Shown: positions 5,533 through 11,998, numbered from the stretch's first letter. The stretch is DNA of 12,200 bases from Devosia equisanguinis (GCA_945888565.1 CAMDAL010000095.1:1-12200); one strand, 5' to 3'. Numbers and translations: made by a program. Notes: a model not told the origin generated them from the sequence alone.

Positions 5533-6336
5533 ATGCCATCCTTCATCTGCACCACCTGTGGCGTCGGCTTTGCGCTGTCCGACACGCCGCCAGCTCACTG
5601 CGCTATCTGCGCCGATGAGCGGCAGTATGTGAATGCGAAGGGGCAATCCTGGACGACGCTCGCGGAGCTGCAGGCGACGCACACCAACGATATCCGCGAA
5701 CTCGAGCCCGGGCTCTGGGGCATCGGCGCCACGCCGCAGATCGCCATCGGGCAGCGGGCGCTGTTCATGCCGCAGCCGGGCGGCGGGGTGCTGTGGGACT
5801 GCACGCCGCTGGTCACCGATGCGGCGGTCGCGCACATCAAGGCGCATGGCGGGCTCAGGGCCATCGCCATTTCGCACCCGCACTTCTACTCCTCGATGGT
5901 TGACTGGTCGGAGGCGTTCGGCGGCATCCCCATCCACATCCACGAGGCCAACCTGCCGCATGTGATGCGCCCGTCGGACCGTATCCGGTATTTCACCGAG
6001 GACCGGATCGACCTGGGGCAGGGGATTACCGTCACCCGCGCCGGCGGTCATTTCACCGGCAGCGCGGTGCTGCATTGGCCGGGGCTCGACGGCAAGGGCG
6101 TGCTGATGACCGGCGACACCATCATGGTGGTGCCGGACACGCGCTGGGTCAGCTTCATGTATTCCTATCCCAACCTCATCCCGCTGCCGGCCCGCGAGGT
6201 GACCCGCATCGTCGGCGCGGTGGACGATCTCAGCTACGACCGCATCTATTCGGCCTGGTGGGACCGGGTGATGACATCGGACGCGAAGGCCCGTGTCCGC
6301 GCTTCCGCCGAGCGCTACATCGCAGCTATCGCGTGA
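5533..6336 (+). CDS. Zinc-ribbon plus metallo-beta-lactamase-fold protein with atypical metal motif
   Basis: A 267-residue cytoplasmic protein. Two Cys pairs at the N-terminus (C6/C9 in CTTC and C23/C26 in CAIC) suggest a rubredoxin-like zinc ribbon. The rest is an MBL fold: the strand ending ISHPHFYSS (113-121) sits where the canonical HxHxDH would be, keeping H115 and H117 but lacking the Asp-His pair. GGHFTGSAVLHW (171-182) supplies the next His (H173), and MTGDT (192-196) the bridging Asp195. Homologues with an SHPHYY-type motif exist as a distinct MBL subgroup, so this is probably a family trait rather than decay. The start is set by GGGAG six bases upstream of ATG 5533. No operon partner overlaps; the substrate is unknown. 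Confidence 0.85.
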   Translation: MPSFICTTCGVGFALSDTPPAHCAICADERQYVNAKGQSWTTLAELQATHTNDIRELEPGLWGIGATPQIAIGQRALFMPQPGGGVLWDCTPLVTDAAVAHIKAHGGLRAIAISHPHFYSSMVDWSEAFGGIPIHIHEANLPHVMRPSDRIRYFTEDRIDLGQGITVTRAGGHFTGSAVLHWPGLDGKGVLMTGDTIMVVPDTRWVSFMYSYPNLIPLPAREVTRIVGAVDDLSYDRIYSAWWDRVMTSDAKARVRASAERYIAAIA

Positions 6337-6352
6337 TCGGGTAGGGCACGGA

Positions 6353-6383
6353 AACCGCTGGATTTCCGGGCGATCCGGCGGTT
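6353..6383 (+). terminator. Stem-loop after the MBL gene
   Basis: AACCGC-T-GGAT (6353-6363) pairs with ATCC-G-GCGGTT (6373-6383), eleven positions including one G-U, around a nine-base loop. It lies 16 bases past the stop. No T-run follows, so it may be a weak or Rho-assisted terminator. Confidence 0.4.
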
Positions 6384-6451
6384 AACTGCATCACGCGGAC
6401 TCGCGTTGAATTGAGTAGCGTGGGGTCGGGGGGCTCCGTACAACCATCGCC

Positions 6452-7195
6452 ATGTTGTTTAGACCGCTTTTCCGCGCGCTGGCGCTGCTCGCCCTCGCCC
6501 TGTCTGCCGGCTCGCCTGCGCTGGCAGGCCAGTTCCGCGAGGGCCCGAAGGCCGTGCTCGAGCTCTTCACCTCGCAGGGCTGCTCGTCCTGCCCCGCGGC
6601 CGATGCCATGCTCGACGAGCTGGGCCAGCGGGACGACGTGATCGCGCTCGCCTACCATGTCGACTACTGGGACTATATCGGCTGGCAGGACACGTTCGGC
6701 GCCAAGGCGCACTCGCAGCGCCAGCGCGATTACGCCTCGGCCTGGGGCTCGTCGCGCATCTTCACGCCGCAGCTGGTGGTGAACGGCGAGTGCGGGGTGG
6801 TGGGCAACAAGCGCAACAAGGTGGATGCGGCGCTGGCCGACGCCAGCCTGTCGCTCGATGTGACACTAGCCGATGCCGGCAACGACACGCTGGACGTGAG
6901 CATTGCCGGAGCGCCTGGCGCGACCGGCGAGGCGGTGGTGTGGCTCGTGACCTTCATCGAGCGCGCCGAAGTCGAGATCGGTCGCGGCGAGAACGAGGGC
7001 CGGAAGATCGCCTACACCCACATCGTCACGGGCCGGCAGGTGCTGGGGCGATGGGATGCCGTGGACGGCGCCACCCTGCAGCTGAAGCTCGCCGAAGTCC
7101 TCACCGGCCCGTCCGATGGCGCCGCCATCCTCGTGCAGCAGGACAAGGACGGCCTGCCCGGTCCCATTCTCGGTGCCGCCAGCTTTACGCGATAG
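6452..7195 (+). CDS. DUF1223 secreted thioredoxin-like protein
   Basis: A 247-residue exported protein. The signal peptide (1-25, ending SPALA) is followed by VLELFTSQGCSSCPAAD, the DUF1223 signature with a redox-like C44-S-S-C47 motif. YHVDYWDYIGWQD (68-80) and IFTPQLVVNG (103-112, containing the cis-Pro typical of thioredoxin folds) confirm the family. The C-terminal half is a beta-rich domain. The family is widespread in Proteobacteria without an assigned reaction; a periplasmic disulfide or thiol role is inferred from fold and location. The ATG at 6452 lacks a well-placed Shine-Dalgarno (G-rich stretch about 15-24 bases upstream). The next gene lies 306 bases on, so it is probably monocistronic. 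Confidence 0.92.
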   Translation: MLFRPLFRALALLALALSAGSPALAGQFREGPKAVLELFTSQGCSSCPAADAMLDELGQRDDVIALAYHVDYWDYIGWQDTFGAKAHSQRQRDYASAWGSSRIFTPQLVVNGECGVVGNKRNKVDAALADASLSLDVTLADAGNDTLDVSIAGAPGATGEAVVWLVTFIERAEVEIGRGENEGRKIAYTHIVTGRQVLGRWDAVDGATLQLKLAEVLTGPSDGAAILVQQDKDGLPGPILGAASFTR

Positions 7196-7226
7196 CGGCA
7201 GCCGATCCTCCCTCACCCAACGCAGG

Positions 7227-7255
7227 AAAAACCCGCTGGCGGGGGCGCCAGCGGG
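7227..7255 (-). terminator. Leftward intrinsic terminator in the DUF1223-DUF2794 gap
   Basis: Read on the minus strand, CCCGCTGGC, a six-base loop and GCCAGCGGG (arms 7247-7255 and 7232-7240) run directly into TTTTT (7231-7227). This is a textbook terminator for leftward transcription, although no leftward gene lies to its right before 8365. On the plus strand the hairpin has no T-run, so it would serve DUF1223 only weakly. Confidence 0.7.
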
Positions 7256-7343
7256 CTCAGAATGACATTGCAAGGCGGCTGGCATCCGGGCGTCTAAGGT
7301 TTGGGGGCTCGGTCGGCCCGGACGCCAGCCACTGGAGGCAATG
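7227..7343 (-). ncRNA. Candidate minus-strand small RNA ending at the leftward terminator
   Basis: Just upstream (leftward sense) of the terminator lies a long extended hairpin, 7266-7343. Outer arms are CATTGC/GCAATG (7266-7271, 7338-7343). Inner arms are GGCTGGC/GCCAGCC (7277-7283, 7324-7330), continuing after one mismatch through TCCGGGC/GCCCGGA (7285-7291, 7316-7322). A structured domain followed by a hairpin with five Us is the usual layout of a bacterial small RNA. No convincing promoter was found to its right, and the 5' end is unknown; the same structure would also form in a plus-strand transcript. Confidence 0.28.
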
Positions 7344-7501
7344 ACCGGACGATGCCAGGCCAATCTGGCGCGATGAGGGAGGGAATGTGACCAAACTGGG
7401 GTTTCTGCAGGGCCCCGGCAACCAATGGGACCCATAGCCTTTGGGCGGCTGGACAAGCCGGGCGATCGGCGCGAACATGACAGCAGCATGACGGAGGCAC
7501 G
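7344..7501. other. Rest of the 306-base DUF1223-DUF2794 gap; smaller hairpins
   Basis: The remainder contains GCCAG/CTGGC (7354-7358, 7365-7369) and a GGGG/CCCC-type hairpin around 7397-7415, but no supported coding region. Short open frames on the minus strand here show no recognisable protein. The DUF2794 ribosome site GGAGG (7493-7497) ends the gap. Confidence 0.5.
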
Positions 7502-7900
7502 ATGGCGGACGAACCGGAGCAGTCGGGATCGGGGCAGCTGATCGATTTCGCGAGGAGCACGAGCGCCTCCGGTTCTCAGGCGCCCGCCCCCAAGCAGTCC
7601 CGTTTCATCGCCTCGGTGACGTTCGACCGCAAGGAACTCACCACCATCCTCAATCTCTATGGCCGCAAGGTCGCCGAAGGCGATTGGCGCGACTACGCCC
7701 TCGATTTCCTGCGCGAACGTGCCCTGTTCTCGATCTACAAGCGCAGCTCCGAGCGCCCGCTCTACGTCATCGAGAAAAACCCCAAACTGCGCAACAAGCA
7801 GGGCCAGTACATGGTGCTGAGCCAGGATGGCCGGGTACTGAAGCGCGGCCACGAGCTGGCAACGGTAATCCGCGTGCTCGAGCTGGCCGTGGTGAAGTGA
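7502..7900 (+). CDS. DUF2794 family protein
   Basis: A 132-residue protein of a family largely confined to Alphaproteobacteria. After a variable, Ser/Ala/Pro-rich N-terminal segment (1-32), the conserved region starts at FIASVTFDRKEL. It includes LNLYGRKVAEGDWRDYALDFL (51-71) and FSIYKRSSERPLYVIEKNPKLR (76-97), and ends in VLSQDGRVLKRGHEL. No signal peptide or membrane segment is present, and no catalytic motif is evident. Function is unknown. GGAGG lies four bases before the ATG. The stop overlaps the GTG start of the next gene (GTGA, 7897-7900), so the two are coupled. Confidence 0.93.
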   Translation: MADEPEQSGSGQLIDFARSTSASGSQAPAPKQSRFIASVTFDRKELTTILNLYGRKVAEGDWRDYALDFLRERALFSIYKRSSERPLYVIEKNPKLRNKQGQYMVLSQDGRVLKRGHELATVIRVLELAVVK

Positions 7901-8361
7901 TCACCGTCCGCCGGGCGACGGAGGCGGACATCCCGGCGATGAGCGAGGTGCTGACCCGCTCGATTACCGAACTCTGCGCCCTCGACCACAAGAACGACCG
8001 CGCGGCCATCGCGTCCTGGACGGCCAACAAGACGCCGGACGGCGTCCGCCGCATCCTCGAAAATCCCGACGTGCAGCTGTTTGTCGCCGAAGACGACGGC
8101 GTGCTGGCGGCAGTTGGATGCGTGCAGCCCGGTAACGAGATCGGCCTCAACTACGTGCACCCGGCCCACCGCTTCAAAGGGGTCAGCCGAGCCCTCCTGG
8201 CTGCGATGGAGCAGGCGATGCGCGAGGCTGGTGTCAATGAGGCCCGGCTGAAGTCCACTCAGACCGCCCACGCCTTCTATCGCGCCAACGGATGGCAGGA
8301 TGCCGGCGACCTCAGCACCGGCCGCTGGATCGACGCCTGGCCGATGCGGAAGGGTCTGTAG
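7897..8361 (+). CDS. GNAT family N-acetyltransferase
   Basis: A 154-residue protein starting ITVRRATEADIPAMSEVL, the usual first strand and helix of a GNAT acetyltransferase. LFVAEDDGVLAAVGCV (61-76) forms the central strands. LNYVHPAHRFKGVSRALLAAME carries the acetyl-CoA loop, as RFKGVS rather than the commoner Q/RxxGxG/A. AHAFYRANGWQ near the C-terminus is the typical motif B end. The start is GTG 7897, inside the DUF2794 stop (GTGA overlap). The frame is open farther left, but that stretch is an out-of-frame shadow of DUF2794. The acceptor substrate cannot be told from sequence. The stop is three bases from that of a convergent GNAT gene. Confidence 0.9.
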   Translation: MITVRRATEADIPAMSEVLTRSITELCALDHKNDRAAIASWTANKTPDGVRRILENPDVQLFVAEDDGVLAAVGCVQPGNEIGLNYVHPAHRFKGVSRALLAAMEQAMREAGVNEARLKSTQTAHAFYRANGWQDAGDLSTGRWIDAWPMRKGL

Positions 8362-8382
8362 GGGCTACAGCGCCTTCTGCAT
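8344..8382. terminator. 39-base inverted repeat formed by the ends of two convergent GNAT genes
   Basis: ATGC-GAAGG-CTGTAG on the left is mirrored by CTACAG-CCTTC-GCAT on the right around a GGG centre (8362-8364). The unpaired positions are the GT/CG pair (8354-8355 with 8371-8372) and one G/T. Both TAG stop codons lie in the inner arms, so either transcript would end in this hairpin. It plausibly acts as a bidirectional, T-run-free terminator or 3' stabiliser. Confidence 0.55.
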
Positions 8383-8862
8383 ATAGGTCACGCCGATCCA
8401 GCGGTCGAACTTGAAGCCGGTGTTTTCCTGGGTGCCGACATGCACGAAGCCGGCCTTTTCGTGCAGGCGGACGGAGTTGGCGCGTTCGGCGGTGATCACG
8501 GCGATCATCTGCTTGAAGCCGAATGCCCGGCTGTCGTCGATCAGGCGGTCGAGCAACTGGCCGCCGAGGCCCTGACCCACCATGTCCTGGCGCAGGTAGA
8601 TCGAGTTCTCGCAGGTGAAGCGGTAGGCGACGCGCGTGCGGTAGTAGGAGGCGTAGGCGTAGCCCACCACCTCGCCGCCGCGCTCGGCGATGATGATCGG
8701 ATGGCCGAGCTCCACCATGGCGCCGAAGCGGCCGGCCATCGTCGCCTCGCTGGGTGGATCATACTCGAAGGTGATCACCGTGTCGGTGACGTAGGGGCGG
8801 TAGATGGCGGTGATCGCCGGGATATCGCGCCACTCGAAGGGTCGGAAGGTGATGTCGCTCAT
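8365..8862 (-). CDS. GNAT acetyltransferase, phosphinothricin-acetyltransferase-like
   Basis: A 165-residue enzyme of the PAT/YwnH group of acetyl-CoA-dependent N-acetyltransferases. Visible: ITFRPFEWRDIPAITAIYRPYV at the start, VITFEYDPPSEATM (a typical PAT segment), VVGYAYASYYRTRVAYRFTCENSIYL, then the acetyl-CoA loop QDMVGQGLGGQLLDRLI and SVRLHEKAGFVHVG. Family members acetylate phosphinothricin, methionine sulfoximine or other amines. Chromosomal copies like this usually have a housekeeping detoxification role, so no resistance phenotype should be assumed. ATG 8862 is chosen over an in-frame TTG at 8877, because the TTG lies in the T-rich tail of the upstream terminator and has no ribosome site. 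The stop is three bases from the convergent GNAT gene. Confidence 0.92.
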   Translation of the reverse strand: MSDITFRPFEWRDIPAITAIYRPYVTDTVITFEYDPPSEATMAGRFGAMVELGHPIIIAERGGEVVGYAYASYYRTRVAYRFTCENSIYLRQDMVGQGLGGQLLDRLIDDSRAFGFKQMIAVITAERANSVRLHEKAGFVHVGTQENTGFKFDRWIGVTYMQKAL

Positions 8863-8883
8863 CGGAATCCGGGGCAAAAGGAA

Positions 8884-8914
8884 GGGGCCGCGGTCCTTGC
8901 TAGACCGCGGCCCC
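8884..8914 (-). terminator. Terminator of the Bax-inhibitor-like gene
   Basis: GGGGCCGCGGTC (8884-8895) and GACCGCGGCCCC (8903-8914) form twelve perfect pairs with a seven-base loop. Read leftward, the stem is followed by TTCCTTTT. It lies about 48 bases past the stop of the leftward membrane gene and 22 bases before the PAT-like gene, so it may also attenuate read-through into the latter. Confidence 0.75.
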
Positions 8915-8961
8915 CGATGAAGTCCAATCAGACTTGCTGATCGCTCGGATCAGACCCGCGA

Positions 8962-9735
8962 TTACTCGCGGTTGCCGAACAGGCGGAGCAGCATCATGAA
9001 CAGGTTGATGAAGTCGAGGTAGAGGCTCAGCGCGCCCATGATGGCGCCCTTGGCCAGCACTTCCGAGCCGGCGCTCTCGTCGTAGCTTTCCTTGATCTTC
9101 TGCGTGTCGTAGGCGGTGAGGCCGACGAACACCAGAACGCCGATCGCCGAGATGGCGAAGTCGAGCATCGAGGACTGCATGAAGATGTTGACGATCGAGG
9201 CGATGACCAAGCCGATCAGGCCCATCATCAGGAAGTTGCCCATGCCCGTCAGGTCACGCTTGGTGGTGTAGCCGTAGAGGCTCATGGCACCGAAGGTCGC
9301 GGCGGTGATGAAGAACACCTTGGCGATCGAGGCATCGGTGTAGACCATGAAGATCGACGACAGCGACAGGCCCATGATGGCGGCAAACGCCCAGAAGGTC
9401 GCCTGTGCAGCCGGCACGCTCAGCTTGTTGATGCCGAAGCTCAGCACCAGCACGAAGCCCAGCGGCGCGAGAGCGAACACCCACATCAGCGGGCTGGTGT
9501 AGAGCAGCGCGCCCCACTGGGTCAGCAGTTCGCCGTTCTGCAGCTGCGCCACGGCGGCGGACGGATCCGTCGTCGTCGCGGCCTGGTTGGCGAACCAGGC
9601 CACAAGGCCGGTCACCACGAGGCCGATGCTCATGTAGTTGTAGACCTTGAGCATATAGCTCCGCAGGCCCTCGTCGATGGCCGCGGCGGTTCCGGCCCGC
9701 GCAGCGGCGATAGTCGGTCTGTCGAATTCAGCCAT
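8962..9735 (-). CDS. Bax inhibitor-1 / YccA family membrane protein
   Basis: A 257-residue protein with about seven transmembrane helices after a soluble N-terminus (MAEFDRPTIAAARAGTAA). The TMBIM/BI-1 signature is plain: GLTAYDTQKIKESYD (205-219) and GALSLYLDFINLFMMLLRLFG (234-254). Asp210 and Asp241 are likely the paired acidic residues that gate Ca2+ or proton leak in characterised homologues. In bacteria these proteins are linked to ion leak and to modulation of FtsH-type membrane proteolysis; the role here is inferred. ATG 9735 is preferred over an upstream in-frame start at 9789 because GGGA lies six bases before it and the family begins at this point. A good promoter and a strong terminator frame the gene, so it is monocistronic. 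Confidence 0.95.
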   Translation of the reverse strand: MAEFDRPTIAAARAGTAAAIDEGLRSYMLKVYNYMSIGLVVTGLVAWFANQAATTTDPSAAVAQLQNGELLTQWGALLYTSPLMWVFALAPLGFVLVLSFGINKLSVPAAQATFWAFAAIMGLSLSSIFMVYTDASIAKVFFITAATFGAMSLYGYTTKRDLTGMGNFLMMGLIGLVIASIVNIFMQSSMLDFAISAIGVLVFVGLTAYDTQKIKESYDESAGSEVLAKGAIMGALSLYLDFINLFMMLLRLFGNRE

Positions 9736-9801
9736 TGCAATTCCCTTTCCTGGCGACGGCCCTTTGTAAGCGTTCTTCGCGCCCGTCACCGTCAGGGGGT
9801 G

Positions 9802-9830
9802 AATATGAGGTGTGCGGCGCGCGAATACAA
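9802..9830 (-). promoter_or_regulatory. Sigma-70-like promoter of the Bax-inhibitor-like gene
   Basis: On the minus strand TTGTAT (9830-9825) and CATATT (9807-9802) are spaced by 17 bases, predicting a start near 9795 and a leader of about 60 bases. Three to four matches per hexamer; located by eye. Confidence 0.45.
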
Positions 9831-9881
9831 GGGATGCGCGACAGCCTCACAGAACCGTAATGTCGCATGGCTTCAACGCCT

Positions 9882-9901
9882 TAGTCCGGAACGCTGGACT
9901 A
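9882..9901. other. Small hairpin in the divergent gap before thpR
   Basis: TAGTCC (9882-9887) and GGACTA (9896-9901) pair around eight bases. It sits between the leftward promoter and the thpR promoter. The roughly 300-base gap 9736-10034 shows no coding region beyond these elements. Confidence 0.3.
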
Positions 9902-9951
9902 TCAGGTTGCTAACGGACTGAATCGGGCTCCCGGCGTTCGCTTCCGCGTTC

Positions 9952-9980
9952 TTGCGGACGCAACACTGGCTGGCTACGGT
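9952..9980 (+). promoter_or_regulatory. Possible promoter of thpR
   Basis: TTGCGG (9952-9957) and TACGGT (9975-9980) are separated by 17 bases, with a TTG start 55 bases beyond. The -10 element is weak, so this is a tentative call. Confidence 0.3.
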
Positions 9981-10034
9981 CGGTCAGGATGGTTGCCGAA
10001 TCATCGTGTTCTGCAGCGGCAAAGGGAGGGTCGA

Positions 10035-10574
10035 TTGCCCAGGCTCTTTACCGGCATCGAAGTGCCCTACGATGTGGGGCTGGCGCTGTCGCTCAAGCGT
10101 GGCGGCCTGTTCGGCGCCCGCTGGATCGACACCGAAAACTATCACATTACCTTGCGCTTCATCGGCGATGTCGATCACCACATCGCGAGCGATGTGACCG
10201 ACATGCTGGACCGGCTGGTCGGCTCCGACCCCTTCACCGTCAAGCTCGATCATCTCGCCTCGTTCGGGGGCGACCGGCCGAGGGCGCTCTATGCCGGGGT
10301 CGAGAACAACGCCGCGCTGGTCCGCCTGCAGGCGGCGCACGAGCGGGTGCTGCAGCGCTGCGGCCTCGCGCCCGAAGGCCGGAAGTTCGTGCCGCACGTG
10401 GCGCTTGCCCGGCTGCGCGGTGTCTCGGCGCTGGAGGTGGCGCACTTCATCGCGGAGGCCGGCCGGTTCGTGCCGCTGGAATTCCAGGTGAAGCGCTTCG
10501 TGCTGTTTTCGTCGAAGGATTCGGTGGGCGGTGGCCCCTATCTGGTCGAGCAGTCATACCGGCTTGCCGCCTGA
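10035..10574 (+). CDS. thpR: RNA 2',3'-cyclic phosphodiesterase (2'-5' RNA ligase family)
   Basis: A 179-residue member of the 2H phosphoesterase superfamily. Homologues open 2',3'-cyclic phosphates on RNA ends and, in reverse, can make 2'-5' linkages. The first motif HITL (H37-T39, in YHITLRFIG) is intact. The second is HVAL (H121-A123, in FVPHVALAR), with Ala replacing the usual Thr. Other family landmarks are LFTGIEVP at the start and FVLFSSKDSVGGGPY near the end. The start TTG 10035 is set by GGGAGG five bases upstream; it begins PRLFTGIEVP exactly where the family begins, whereas the frame extended to 9993 adds an unrelated N-terminus. The gene stands alone. Confidence 0.92.
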   Translation: MPRLFTGIEVPYDVGLALSLKRGGLFGARWIDTENYHITLRFIGDVDHHIASDVTDMLDRLVGSDPFTVKLDHLASFGGDRPRALYAGVENNAALVRLQAAHERVLQRCGLAPEGRKFVPHVALARLRGVSALEVAHFIAEAGRFVPLEFQVKRFVLFSSKDSVGGGPYLVEQSYRLAA

Positions 10575-10653
10575 TCACGAACGGTCGCAGGCGGGGCCGG
10601 CGTTAACCGATCATTCATCATGCCGGTCCAGATAGAGCTCACAACGTTCCCCG

Positions 10654-10680
10654 GCGCCAAAATGCCGTCACGTTTGGCGC
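10654..10680. other. Hairpin in the thpR-ialB gap
   Basis: GCGCCAAA (10654-10661) and TTTGGCGC (10673-10680) form eight perfect pairs with an eleven-base loop, 79 bases past the thpR stop. No T-run follows. It may end thpR transcripts or form part of the leader of the next gene. The rest of 10575-10790 shows no supported coding region. Confidence 0.35.
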
Positions 10681-10790
10681 TAAAGGTCGCAACTCAATTC
10701 AAATGCGCGCTCCCTTCAAACCTTGGTAACCATGCTGGTGGCAGGATGCCGGGGTGTCGGTTGCGCACACTTCACGAAGGATGTTGGGCG

Positions 10791-11327
10791 ATGACATCAA
10801 CTCGCATTAGCCTCTGCCTGGTAGCTCTCCTGGCTGGTGTTTCCACCTTTGCCGCTCCCGTTTCCGCGCAGGAAGTGAAGCAGCTGGGTACGTTCAGATC
10901 GTGGACCGCATGGAGCGGCAGCGATGCGAACGGGCCGACCTGCTACATCTCGTCCGCCCCCGAAAGCTGGGGCCCGCAGGAAGTGGGGGGCGCACCGGTG
11001 AGGCGCAGCCCGATCCACTTCATGGTCATCAACCGCAAGGGCCTCGGCACCAAGAACGAAGTGCAGACGCTCGTCGGCTACCCCTTCCACCCCTCCAACG
11101 CGAACGTGACCGCCACGATCGACGGCAAGACCTACCCGATGGTCACCGAGGGCGAAGCGGCCTGGCTGGCGGTGGAAGCTGACGAGGGCAACTTCGTCGA
11201 AGGGCTGAAGGCCGGCACCAAGCTGGTCATCAAGGGCACTTCGCAGAAGGGCAACAACATGACCGACAACTACAACCTGTCGGGCGTCACCGCCGCACTG
11301 GCCGAAATCGTCAAGGCCTGCACCTGA
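10791..11327 (+). CDS. IalB family (invasion-associated locus B) secreted protein, copy 1
   Basis: A 178-residue exported protein. The signal peptide (1-26, LCLVALLAGVSTFAAPVSA) is followed by QEVKQLGTFRSWTAW, the opening of the IalB domain. Other landmarks are GPTCYI (C51), IHFMVINRKGLGTKNEVQTLVGYPF, and a C-terminal IVKAC (C177), which probably forms a disulfide with C51. IalB was named in Bartonella for a role in erythrocyte invasion, but the family is common in free-living Hyphomicrobiales, where its role is unknown. ATG 10791 is preferred over the much longer open frame from 10620, since it begins at the signal peptide and has GAAGG upstream. A paralogue lies 89 bases downstream. Confidence 0.92.
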   Translation: MTSTRISLCLVALLAGVSTFAAPVSAQEVKQLGTFRSWTAWSGSDANGPTCYISSAPESWGPQEVGGAPVRRSPIHFMVINRKGLGTKNEVQTLVGYPFHPSNANVTATIDGKTYPMVTEGEAAWLAVEADEGNFVEGLKAGTKLVIKGTSQKGNNMTDNYNLSGVTAALAEIVKACT

Positions 11328-11336
11328 TCGACGCTG

Positions 11337-11368
11337 AACCCGAACCCCGCGCCGCGCGTTCGGGGTTC
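11337..11368 (+). terminator. Hairpin between the two ialB-like genes
   Basis: GAACCCCG (11342-11349) pairs with CGGGGTTC (11361-11368) around an eleven-base GC-rich loop. A competing register, AACCCGAAC (11337-11345) with GTTCGGGGTT (11358-11367) and one bulge, is also possible. No T-run follows. It may end copy 1 or lower read-through to copy 2. Confidence 0.45.
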
Positions 11369-11416
11369 CGGCGGGACCCTGCTCCTGCTACTCAGGTTCG
11401 AGCCAAGAGGTCCTTC

Positions 11417-11920
11417 ATGAAACGTGCCGTCCTCGGCATCGCCATCGCCGCCCTGCTGACCGCGCCCGCACTGGCGCAGTCGGTGCGGCTGATTGGCGAG
11501 TTCCGCTCGTGGTCCGCCTATTCGGCTACCGAGCAGACCGGACCGGTCTGCTTTGCGCTCACCCGGCCGACCGAGATCACGCCACAGCCCGACGGGTTTT
11601 CCGGTGCCTATCTCTATCTCACCAACCGGCCGTCGATCGGCGTGCGCAACGAGCTCAACCTCGTGGCAGGCTACAACTTCGCCGCCGACACCCCGGCCAC
11701 CGCCACGGTCAGCGGGCAGACGTTCGAACTGTTCACCGAAAAGGATGCCGCCTGGCTGAAGAACCCCAGCCAGAACGACAACCTGGCGGGCGCCCTGCGC
11801 GCCGGCTCGAGCGTGGTGATCGAGGGCACGAGCGACAACGGCATCAAGGTGTCGCAGACCTTCTCGCTGTCGGGCGCCACGGCCGCCTCGCGGGCGATCG
11901 AAGGCAACTGCACGGGCTGA
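11417..11920 (+). CDS. IalB family secreted protein, copy 2
   Basis: A 167-residue paralogue of the preceding gene. The signal peptide (1-20, AIAALLTAPALA) is followed by QSVRLIGEFRSWSAY, which aligns with QLGTFRSWTAW of copy 1. GPVCFALTRP (C45), LYLTNRPSIGVRNELNLVAGYNF and the terminal EGNC (C165) keep the same plan, including the likely disulfide. The two copies are clearly diverged, so the duplication is old. AGAGG lies six bases before ATG 11417. Function is unknown beyond an envelope or periplasmic location. rlmN follows, an order I associate with Hyphomicrobiales genomes. Confidence 0.93.
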   Translation: MKRAVLGIAIAALLTAPALAQSVRLIGEFRSWSAYSATEQTGPVCFALTRPTEITPQPDGFSGAYLYLTNRPSIGVRNELNLVAGYNFAADTPATATVSGQTFELFTEKDAAWLKNPSQNDNLAGALRAGSSVVIEGTSDNGIKVSQTFSLSGATAASRAIEGNCTG

Positions 11921-11921
11921 G

Positions 11922-11955
11922 GCGCAAGGCTGCCCTGCCAGGGGCTGTTTTGCGC
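11922..11955 (+). terminator. Hairpin after ialB copy 2
   Basis: GCGCAA (11922-11927) pairs with TTGCGC (11950-11955), with an inner GCCCT/AGGGGC stem (one bulge). TGTTTT follows the inner stem at 11946-11951, so the inner helix alone would look like a weak intrinsic terminator directly after the stop codon. Confidence 0.45.
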
Positions 11956-11969
11956 TGCGGGCGCGCCTA

Positions 11970-11998
11970 TGTTATCAGCCGCGCCTTCCGCTTATGAT
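11970..11998 (+). promoter_or_regulatory. Possible rlmN promoter
   Basis: TATGAT (11993-11998) matches the -10 consensus in five of six bases and lies 26 bases before the rlmN ATG. The region 17 bases upstream reads TGTTAT (11970-11975), a poor -35, so only the -10 is persuasive. Confidence 0.35.

Noticed and set aside
4846..6075. 409-codon minus-strand frame across the nucleotidyltransferase-like and MBL genes
   Set aside because: It covers the opposite strand of two well-supported genes and the gap between them, and shows no family signature.
7257..7478. 73-codon minus-strand frame in the 306-base gap
   Set aside because: No homology recognised, no ribosome site, and the same bases form matched hairpin arms.
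6866..7852. 328-codon minus-strand frame over DUF1223, the gap and DUF2794
   Set aside because: Shadow of two real genes; only the intergenic part is not otherwise explained, and there RNA structure is the better reading.
8365..8862. Reading the PAT-like enzyme as a herbicide or antibiotic resistance determinant
   Set aside because: Chromosomal GNAT proteins of this type are common, and the context shows no mobile element or resistance genes.
10620..10790. 57-codon upstream extension of ialB copy 1
   Set aside because: The signal peptide starts at ATG 10791 with a ribosome site; the extension is unlike IalB proteins and contains an eight-pair hairpin.
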